From a virus, in IMG/VR virus record IMGVR_UViG_3300044729_001198, positions 62,001 to 126,000 of that record: a stretch of 64,000 bases of DNA. One strand, written 5' to 3'. Within the stretch, counting starts at the first letter, position 1, and every line of letters begins with the position of its first letter. A program made the translations under genes and the position numbers. The notes beneath the pieces are model-generated. The model was not told where the DNA came from. It saw only the letters and a program-made list of their open reading frames with translations, and did no database searches. Below are positions 57,815-64,000 of the stretch, piece by piece.

Positions 57815-57869
57815 AACCAGCGTGTTGAATTTCACTAAAATCGAATTGATTAACATTAAGTTTAGCCAT
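57690..57869 (-). CDS. Small basic hypothetical protein
   Basis: A 59-residue protein (MAKLNVNQFDFSEIQHAGYE, then a Lys/Ser/Arg-rich tail) whose start overlaps the previous stop by 8 nt. The function is unknown. It shares bases with the SH3-like frame below it. Both may be translated. Confidence 0.6.
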   Translation of the reverse strand: MAKLNVNQFDFSEIQHAGYEKFKPKKKNKVKEDILESSGKSDSGRKGDSHISKRTKARR

Positions 57870-58107
57870 GTCGGATTACTTTCAGCTTTTTAATAACGTC
57901 CAAGAATTCTTCTACGGAATAAGATTTGTTTTTTTCATCTTTTATAACCACCGCTTCAAGGGTGTCTGGATATTTCTCTACCAATCGGATTAATATTTCA
58001 AAACCATGTTCGGCCCAAAAATTCTTAAACGATACTTCTCCTAATATGTTGGTTGAGTAATCAACATCTTTCTCGGTATCATCTGGTAGTAATATAAAAT
58101 ATCTCAT
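57862..58107 (-). CDS. Hypothetical protein
   Basis: An 81-residue alpha-beta protein (MRYFILLPDDTEKDVDYSTN) of unknown function. It is ATGA-coupled to the glycosyltransferase gene. Confidence 0.65.
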   Translation of the reverse strand: MRYFILLPDDTEKDVDYSTNILGEVSFKNFWAEHGFEILIRLVEKYPDTLEAVVIKDEKNKSYSVEEFLDVIKKLKVIRHG

Positions 58108-59276
58108 AGTTTTATAAGGCCATCTTCATAGTGTTTTACACGATTAACCTTTACATTAAATATGTCAAATTCGTACTCACCGATTTCAAAGTTGTTAAAA
58201 TCGAAGATTTCTGACATATTTTGGATGAATTGAAATGACTGATTTGTCATTCGTTTAACATCAAATTGTACAATAACGTCCGAATTCTCATTCACATTTA
58301 TACGTTTTGATAAGTCGAATTTAGTATTTGACTGTTCATTTTTAATATACTCAGCAATCACTTCTTGTGGTAAATCGGTATTGATTACATCACACCACGG
58401 TTCTAACATCTCTAAAAATTTCATGTCACAATTTGTGATGTCAAACTGAATATTGTATTTATGTGGAATTAACGGTTTCATGTACACATCATGTTTTACA
58501 AAATGTCCCCACTTACGAATGAAATTTCTACCATTCTTGGTCGTGGTGTGAATCCATTCTTCGGAGTTTACACCAGCAGACCCACCAGCGTGTTTGTTAA
58601 ATCTACTACCACGAGATGTAAAGTGATACACGAGAGCATCCCAACTCTGAATCAGCTGATATCCATTAAGTAGAAACCTATTGAATAAGTCGGAGTCTTC
58701 CTTTGATTGTGGAGCAAATAGTTCATCATGACCACCGATTGATAGAAAATCCTCACGATACATACACCATGGTGCAAATATACCTTCAGTAGTTTTATCT
58801 TTGTTTTGATTCTCAAGTTGTAACAAGTTTATTACGTTCATGTCATAATCATACTCATCAACCTCATTACCCCAAGCTAATGTAATCTTTTCAACACCCG
58901 GTGGATGTAATGGTGGCTCAACCCGTGTAGCTGATACAACTGTTAATGGTTTTAGGTGTTTGATAATATTCTTATCTAAATTTGGAGATGCTACCATATC
59001 AGCATGAAATGCCATAATAATTGGAGTTCTTGCCATTTGAATACCTTTATCAAACATACCAACAATTCCAATACGTTCAGGTCCATTATTTCTATATGTA
59101 ATCAGTTTGTCATCATTTAAAGAACTAATCCACTCCGATGTACCATCGGTTGAAGCGTCATCTAATACCAAAACCTCGTGATTACCACCCAGGTCTTTGA
59201 TTGATTTATATGATAATTTTAAAAACTCAAGATTATTTCTTGATGGAATTACAAATGTTATTCTTTGGTCTAGCAT
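58104..59276 (-). CDS. Glycosyltransferase family 2
   Basis: A 390-residue GT-A enzyme: FVIPSRNNLEFLKLSYKSI and LVLDDASTDGTSEWI at the N-terminus, AFHADMVASPN for the DxD-like metal site and APQSKEDSDLFNRF for the acceptor-side acidic motif. A C-terminal domain of about 130 residues is not familiar. It adds a sugar to a glycan. It is in an operon of six further glycan genes. Confidence 0.88.
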   Translation of the reverse strand: MLDQRITFVIPSRNNLEFLKLSYKSIKDLGGNHEVLVLDDASTDGTSEWISSLNDDKLITYRNNGPERIGIVGMFDKGIQMARTPIIMAFHADMVASPNLDKNIIKHLKPLTVVSATRVEPPLHPPGVEKITLAWGNEVDEYDYDMNVINLLQLENQNKDKTTEGIFAPWCMYREDFLSIGGHDELFAPQSKEDSDLFNRFLLNGYQLIQSWDALVYHFTSRGSRFNKHAGGSAGVNSEEWIHTTTKNGRNFIRKWGHFVKHDVYMKPLIPHKYNIQFDITNCDMKFLEMLEPWCDVINTDLPQEVIAEYIKNEQSNTKFDLSKRINVNENSDVIVQFDVKRMTNQSFQFIQNMSEIFDFNNFEIGEYEFDIFNVKVNRVKHYEDGLIKL

Positions 59277-60109
59277 GCGTATAATTTTTTAATATAGTCT
59301 TCAAGCTCACGAGTCGGAGTCCAACCCAAGATTTCCATGGTCGTAGAATCCGTGTTTAATGTATGTAGTGCTTCTCCCGGCTTACCATCTTTGTAAATAG
59401 GATTAATACCGAACATCTTTGCAACTTCATTTACTGAAATGTTTTTACCTCTACCCAATTCAAATTCATAACCATATGATTTCTTTTCCATAATCAATAC
59501 CAACGCATCTACAATGTCATCTACATGAGTAAAATCTCTACGTTGCTCACCATTACCATAGATTTCACAAGCAATACCTTTACTCAAGTTATTAATCCAC
59601 CTACCAATTAAAGTGGTGTAACCCCCTTCAAGTAACTGATGTGGTCCGTAAACATTGTAGAACCTAGCAATAGAGGCTGATAATCCAAAATGGGTCTGAT
59701 ATAGAGTAATAATATCCTCACCCAAATCTTTTGAGAATGTGTATGGGTTTTTAAATCTACCGCTGTGTTTAGAAGAAGACCCAGCATATATTAATTTAAT
59801 ATCATTGTTTATACAAAACTTAACAACCTCGTATGTTCCGTTAAAGTTTGTATTAATATAATCTTCAGGCATTTCGAATGATGGTTGAATTCTAGCAATA
59901 GCTGCCATATGAAATACTACATCAAAATCCGTATCCATTGTGGATATGTGTTGAATATCACCAACCCAATACCGACAACCACTTATTTCATTAGATTTAA
60001 GACCGGTCGAATAGTTGTCTAACGAAGAAACATCATGACCATCTTTTAATAATCTTTTGATGAGGTTTGTTCCAACAAAACCAGCACCACCTGTAACTAA
60101 TATTTTCAT
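59270..60109 (-). CDS. NAD-dependent nucleotide-sugar epimerase/dehydratase
   Basis: A 279-residue extended SDR enzyme: Rossmann GGAGFVGTNL at 7-16, the catalytic YTFSKD (Tyr-x3-Lys) near 140, ARFYNVYGPHQ near 165 and a C-terminal substrate domain. It probably interconverts UDP-hexoses such as UDP-Glc/UDP-Gal. It overlaps its neighbours by a few bases. Confidence 0.9.
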   Translation of the reverse strand: MKILVTGGAGFVGTNLIKRLLKDGHDVSSLDNYSTGLKSNEISGCRYWVGDIQHISTMDTDFDVVFHMAAIARIQPSFEMPEDYINTNFNGTYEVVKFCINNDIKLIYAGSSSKHSGRFKNPYTFSKDLGEDIITLYQTHFGLSASIARFYNVYGPHQLLEGGYTTLIGRWINNLSKGIACEIYGNGEQRRDFTHVDDIVDALVLIMEKKSYGYEFELGRGKNISVNEVAKMFGINPIYKDGKPGEALHTLNTDSTTMEILGWTPTRELEDYIKKLYAC

Positions 60110-61038
60110 AATATAGATTTTACCTTTTCTATAAATACAGACTCGGAGTATAATTGATTGTATAATTCTTTAGTTGACTCACTACACTCTTTGTAAAAGT
60201 CCCTATCAGATTTTAATTTGTTTGCTAATTCTTTTGCTGTGACTATATCACCACGTTCTACACTTAAATTTGGGTGTAGATATTTTTGCGTATTTACATC
60301 ATTGTATCCAATGCAAGGGATGCCTAAATACGAACAATTTAAAGGGAATTGTCCAGCAGACGCGGGATAACATTGTACAGCATATTTGTATTTTGATAAT
60401 TCAAACATAAAGTCAGACCACACCATCCATGGTAAATACTCAACTCCATTTTGTTCTTCTCCACTTTTAAACTTACCAGTTTTGTAGCCAACCATCGGTA
60501 AGTCAAACTCACAAGCTATAGACCAAGCGTCAAAACCACGATATGTACTTGTCCAATTCCCAGCAACAAATACTTTTTCTTCTTTTGTTTCAGATTGTCG
60601 TATTCCGTTATCAATCATTAACGTTGGTAAAACAAATGCAGGTTTATTAGTTACTCCTCCAAAAAAAGGAACATCAACATCGTTATGACACAAGACACCA
60701 TCGCTATCTATTAGTTGTTTATAAAACCAAGCCATAGATGTAAATGACTCATCTTGCCAGTCCCATTGAATACTTTCTTGCATCACATAAACTTTTCCAC
60801 AGAAAGGCTTTATTTTTTGAATTAAATCAACTTGATTTATAGCAAGATGCTCTCTATTCTTTTCTTTTGGTATAATCACAATACCAACATCTATGAAATA
60901 TGGAATTTCCGGCGTATTAAAGATTGGGATGTGAATTGCATCTAAAGCACATACCCAAGCTTGGTCAGTTCTCATATTTGGATTATTTCGTGGAACTTTT
61001 CCAAAGTAACCACCTTCAGTAAAAAATGCTATTTTCAT
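60106..61038 (-). CDS. GT-B-like glycosyltransferase
   Basis: A 310-residue protein with two Rossmann-like halves. The C-terminal half has EEKVFVAGNWTSTYRGFD and YKYAVQCYPASAGQFPLNCS, with an acidic turn as in GT-B enzymes. No family assigned with certainty. Confidence 0.68.
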   Translation of the reverse strand: MKIAFFTEGGYFGKVPRNNPNMRTDQAWVCALDAIHIPIFNTPEIPYFIDVGIVIIPKEKNREHLAINQVDLIQKIKPFCGKVYVMQESIQWDWQDESFTSMAWFYKQLIDSDGVLCHNDVDVPFFGGVTNKPAFVLPTLMIDNGIRQSETKEEKVFVAGNWTSTYRGFDAWSIACEFDLPMVGYKTGKFKSGEEQNGVEYLPWMVWSDFMFELSKYKYAVQCYPASAGQFPLNCSYLGIPCIGYNDVNTQKYLHPNLSVERGDIVTAKELANKLKSDRDFYKECSESTKELYNQLYSESVFIEKVKSIL

Positions 61039-61604
61039 ATGTGTTGTAATGTAGTGTAATAATTTGTAACATTCGGATGAAAGTAACTAACTTTACAATC
61101 AAATAAGGATTCATCGAGATATACAACTCCACCACAACCACTTATATATTCGGTTGCTGAAAAATGTTTACATATGTCTGCAAGCCGTTGTGAGCTTGAC
61201 GATGTGATTCCTAACTCTGATGACCTGACCATGGGTGTTGTTATACCCAATGCAGTTCTACAATATTCAATACTAGCAATGTTTACGTCAACGAGAGAAG
61301 TGTGTGAGTATATATCTGAAAAGTCTATTCCAAAATTGGTTTGTAACTTATTTAGGATTACACGTTTCCATTTTGGATTTTGACTAACGAAAATATCCTT
61401 GATTAGTTTTGAATTTGCGTGTTGTTCCAACTCAATAGTAAACCATTCATCTACACCATTTTTATTAAGAAACTTATTTCGATTCTGAAAGTTATTTTTT
61501 GTGTATTGAACATCGTCTAAAATTACAAATAAGTCAGCCGATTCCATTTTTTGAAAGAATCCCATGTAGGGGAAATGTTCAGGTTGATGTATTGTTATTT
61601 TCAT
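61035..61604 (-). CDS. WbqC-like protein
   Basis: A 189-residue protein with the WbqC pattern: MKITIHQPEHFPYMGFFQKM at the start, VILDDVQYTKNNFQNRNKF and a basic helix. WbqC-type proteins lie in O-antigen clusters, with a role in amino-sugar transfer that is not settled. Confidence 0.85.
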   Translation of the reverse strand: MKITIHQPEHFPYMGFFQKMESADLFVILDDVQYTKNNFQNRNKFLNKNGVDEWFTIELEQHANSKLIKDIFVSQNPKWKRVILNKLQTNFGIDFSDIYSHTSLVDVNIASIEYCRTALGITTPMVRSSELGITSSSSQRLADICKHFSATEYISGCGGVVYLDESLFDCKVSYFHPNVTNYYTTLQHI

Positions 61605-62218
61605 CGAGATAATACCATTAAAAAGTCAAATTTTGATTTGTGTATTAAGGTAACATTTTCAGTTACCGATAAGGCAATCTCTAATGTAGATGATGGTGAG
61701 AAATACTCAATATTAGTGCTTCTTATAGAAGCCCATGTGCTTGGAAAATTTACCATAACAACATCAGAACAATCATACATACATTGTAGATATTCTTTTA
61801 ATTTAGTTGGATGGTCAGCAGGTCCCCCTTGATTTCCAGCAACTCCAGATGAGATTGCTAAATCATACTTTTTGTTAATCTTTGATTCTAAAATATCCGA
61901 TACCTCAAACGAATGTTCTTTGTAATTTTCAGATGCAATTTTAACAAACTCATCATTTATATCAATACCATGATATGACTTACAATTATAACCAAAATCA
62001 AAGAAAGAACCCCAGCCACAACCAAATTCAATAATTGACTTATCCGAAAACGGAATAATTGAATTCATAGCATCATATCTAAACTTCGCAGAAGTGCCAT
62101 CAGCTGACCCCCATGTCAGAGACCTATAGTCTCCAACTCCATATGTTTTTAAAGACTCAGCGTACCAAGTCATCATTCTTTCACGTTGATTCATATTTAA
62201 ACAATTATAGAAACCCAA
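61601..62218 (-). CDS. SAM-dependent methyltransferase
   Basis: A 205-residue class I methyltransferase with SAM motif IIEFGCGWGSFFDFG at about 55-70, DINDEF for the ribose acid and DLAISSGVAG for motif IV. It is part of the glycan operon and may methylate a sugar. A promoter lies within the end of the gene before it. Confidence 0.85.
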   Translation of the reverse strand: MGFYNCLNMNQRERMMTWYAESLKTYGVGDYRSLTWGSADGTSAKFRYDAMNSIIPFSDKSIIEFGCGWGSFFDFGYNCKSYHGIDINDEFVKIASENYKEHSFEVSDILESKINKKYDLAISSGVAGNQGGPADHPTKLKEYLQCMYDCSDVVMVNFPSTWASIRSTNIEYFSPSSTLEIALSVTENVTLIHKSKFDFLMVLSR

Positions 62219-62883
62219 TCTACCTTACCAATATACGAATTAATTTTATAACATCCAAGCCCACCAACAATTTTATGTAAGGGAATGTATGGTTCTCGTT
62301 TAGAATGGTCGGTGAAATACATACCACGAAGCCACGAACTTTCATTACCAATTAAATTAACACCAGCGTTCTTTATTTCGTTTGCCAAATCCACTCTCTT
62401 TATAAGATTAGATTGAATTGTTGGTTTTAACTCATCAAACGTATATAGTGGTAAATCCATCATTTTATTTGAAAATACAAACCCACCTCTACCAAAGTTT
62501 AACCATTTGGATTTATTTGTAGATGAGACCACAATGTCAGCATATTTACCCAACCCAACCAGACCATGACATTGACTTAAATCTTCGATTATTTTTAAAG
62601 ACGTGTGTTCTCTTATGGTTTTAACATCAGCTCTGATACCAAACATATGTGGTATGATGATAGTATCATAGTCGTCAGCAACACTTAACACATCTTTGAC
62701 ATCAATTTGTAGGTCAAAATCACAATCAGACAAGTAGTAATCACAATTGGTTTGTGTAACTGCTGTCAATATGTCAGTGCAAGTGTAGGATGGTATAATT
62801 ACTTTTTTAGAATCTAACTCTTTCAAAGCAATTATTAAAGCATCCGTACCGGATTTAGTTTGATATGTATATTTTTTATACAT
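62197..62883 (-). CDS. DegT-like aminotransferase, short
   Basis: A 228-residue protein that follows DegT/DnrJ sugar aminotransferases: GTDALIIALKEL, VIIPSYTCTDILTAV, IIEDLSQCHG (where the PLP-Asp sits) and VSSTNKSKWLNFGRGG with the candidate PLP-Lys. It is about 140 residues shorter than the family because the C-terminal domain is missing. Whether it is active is doubtful. Confidence 0.75.
   Translation of the reverse strand: MYKKYTYQTKSGTDALIIALKELDSKKVIIPSYTCTDILTAVTQTNCDYYLSDCDFDLQIDVKDVLSVADDYDTIIIPHMFGIRADVKTIREHTSLKIIEDLSQCHGLVGLGKYADIVVSSTNKSKWLNFGRGGFVFSNKMMDLPLYTFDELKPTIQSNLIKRVDLANEIKNAGVNLIGNESSWLRGMYFTDHSKREPYIPLHKIVGGLGCYKINSYIGKVDWVSIIV
62228..62259 (-). promoter_or_regulatory. 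Bacteroidota-type promoter inside a coding end
   Basis: -7 TATATTGG and -33 CTTG with a 20-nt spacer, within the 3' end of the aminotransferase gene and in front of the methyltransferase. Confidence 0.6.
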
Positions 62884-63533
62884 TAGCGAACAATTTTTAA
62901 AACATTAAACGCTTCAGCATATTTAACACCCGACTGACTACCTCTGAATTTTGCTAATGTTTCAAGATTGGATATCATATCAAATCCATGACATTTGAAT
63001 TTTTCTATCTGACTCCGGTGTTTTAGACACCCTTGAAGTTTGTAGTCAAATGACTCTGTGATATCAACATAATAGTTAGCTACAGGATATGTCGTAGTAA
63101 TTCTTGGAAGTGGGACTTGTTCATAACAAAGTACATTTTTAACCAAACGGCCAGCAGCCATTGTAGCAGAAAGAGTATTAATGTGGTCTTGATGAGTATC
63201 ACCACCCCAATGGGTATAGATAATATCTATATTACGTTCTTTAATGATTTTTTCAAGGAACGCTACTGATTGATTATCAAATGGAACTTTAGTATCTTGA
63301 AATGGTCCAAGAATTAATTCAGCACCAATTACATCAGCAGCCAATTTTGCTTCAATAATACTTTGAGAACTATCTCGTGTTACTTCTTGAGTATGAGCAT
63401 CTTTAACATCACTTTGGGTCATTACAACCATAGTCACATTATCACCATCATTGGTGTGTTTTTTTAGTGTGCCAAAACACCCAAATTCAATATCATCGGG
63501 ATGAGCACCGATTGCTAAAATATTATAAGACAT
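62883..63533 (-). CDS. PIG-L/LmbE-type deacetylase
   Basis: A 216-residue protein with zinc-binding AIGAHPDDIEFGCFG near residue 6 and the His of THWGGDTHQDHINTLSA near 116, as in GlcNAc deacetylases. It probably removes an acetyl group from an amino sugar in the same pathway. The Met at 63533, preceded by GGAAAG, is a better start than the one 66 nt upstream. Confidence 0.88.
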   Translation of the reverse strand: MSYNILAIGAHPDDIEFGCFGTLKKHTNDGDNVTMVVMTQSDVKDAHTQEVTRDSSQSIIEAKLAADVIGAELILGPFQDTKVPFDNQSVAFLEKIIKERNIDIIYTHWGGDTHQDHINTLSATMAAGRLVKNVLCYEQVPLPRITTTYPVANYYVDITESFDYKLQGCLKHRSQIEKFKCHGFDMISNLETLAKFRGSQSGVKYAEAFNVLKIVR

Positions 63534-64000
63534 CTTTCCAACCTTTAAATTTATAATATGGGTGAAATAAATTAGCAAGATTTTGACTACTTGCTTCATA
63601 AGCCTTCTTATACCAAGAATGTTGTTCTCTTAACAAGCCCGTGTTTGTTGGGTCTATACCAACCTCACCTAAAACATTTTTACGCTTCGAATGGTGTTTT
63701 CTATTATGAACTAACAAAATATTTCTGATAACATATTGTGGTATATTACCCAACAATTTTTGGGTCATCATCATAAACGCGGTATCTTCATGTACAAAGA
63801 ACATACCTTTAGGAATATTAGCACCTGATTTGATAACTTCCGATGATATTACTAACCCACACCCGTTAAATTTATGTTGTGGTAAAACTACAACATCTAA
63901 ATTTTCAGTTTCTTCATTTATAGAATCCATTTCGGATTCAGACATGGTGTAGCGTAATGACCACCAATTTTCAGTATCACCTTCTATAAAAGGTTTGGTT
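63523..64000 (-). CDS. Glycosyltransferase-like protein, N-terminus outside window
   Basis: The frame stays open to the window edge (159 residues visible), so the Met at 63945 is internal. GANIPKGMFFVHEDTAFMMM resembles the acidic metal/acceptor region of family 2 glycosyltransferases. The C-terminus is helical and basic. It is the next member of the glycan operon. Confidence 0.65.
   Translation of the reverse strand, partial: TKPFIEGDTENWWSLRYTMSESEMDSINEETENLDVVVLPQHKFNGCGLVISSEVIKSGANIPKGMFFVHEDTAFMMMTQKLLGNIPQYVIRNILLVHNRKHHSKRKNVLGEVGIDPTNTGLLREQHSWYKKAYEASSQNLANLFHPYYKFKGWKDVL

Overview
The window looks like part of a large tailed bacteriophage genome (jumbo-phage style) that infects a member of the Bacteroidota, probably a flavobacterium-like marine or aquatic host. 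The reasons are as follows. Essentially every credible gene lies on the minus strand in tight ATGA/TAATG overlaps. The DNA is AT-rich. There are many tiny unknown genes mixed with phage-type functions: a lysis cassette, thymidylate synthase, dCMP deaminase, an HNH nuclease, a GroES/GroEL pair and a tRNA array. No bacterial housekeeping genes are seen. The host assignment rests on about 26 promoters of the Bacteroidota type (TTTG/CTTG, about 20 nt, TAnnTTTG or TAnCTTTAC) and on a C-terminal type IX secretion sorting domain in at least one exported protein.

Layout in coordinate order (transcription runs right to left). 1-4.6 kb: P-loop kinase fragment, metallophosphoesterase, Hsp20 and small unknowns. 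4.6-8.6 kb: tRNA-Met, a MoxR-like AAA ATPase and a large VWA/HExxH partner. 8.7-10.9 kb: an exported protein, then DUF2061, a nucleotidyltransferase and APS kinase. 11-12.8 kb: small genes (Smr-like and DIP1984-like proteins, a GH16-like fold) and tRNA-Gln. 12.8-15.4 kb: an RNA island with eight ordinary tRNAs interleaved with non-canonical structured RNAs. These include two 72-nt cloverleaf RNAs with covarying stems, three tRNA-Leu-shaped scaffolds carrying long unrelated hairpins in place of the anticodon domain, and several elements with complementary ends. 15.4-31 kb: a dense early-type region of tiny genes with FkbM methyltransferase, metallophosphoesterase, HAD enzymes, dCMP deaminase, sulfotransferase, Nudix, hotdog thioesterase and an exported nuclease. 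It is interrupted at 27.2-28.0 kb by a gene-free region full of palindromes and at 25.86-26.14 kb by a compositionally odd patch. 31-43 kb: ThyA, a J-domain protein, GroEL, HNH, GroES, HAD enzymes, a SWIM protein, a second sulfotransferase, a 2OG-Fe(II)-like oxygenase, a P-loop kinase and a ClpS-like adaptor.

43-64 kb looks like a late region, because the Bacteroidota-type promoters almost vanish there (none between 43.46 and 62.23 kb). It holds two virion-like proteins, an Ntn-hydrolase, and a surface/export module (C-type lectin with LamG insertion and dockerin, a Gly/Ser-rich probable beta-barrel, a CsgG-like lipoprotein, and a cohesin/dockerin protein with a type IX sorting tail). These are followed by a lysis cassette, a three-gene unit with a histidine kinase and a receiver-only response regulator, and a glycan cassette that runs off the window.

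How parts may work together (inference). APS kinase could supply PAPS for the two sulfotransferases. GroEL, GroES, the J protein, Hsp20 and ClpS form a phage-owned proteostasis set. The two-component pair sits directly upstream of the lysis genes and could time lysis. The glycan and export modules would remodel the host surface or decorate the virion. The RNA island is the most unusual part of the window.
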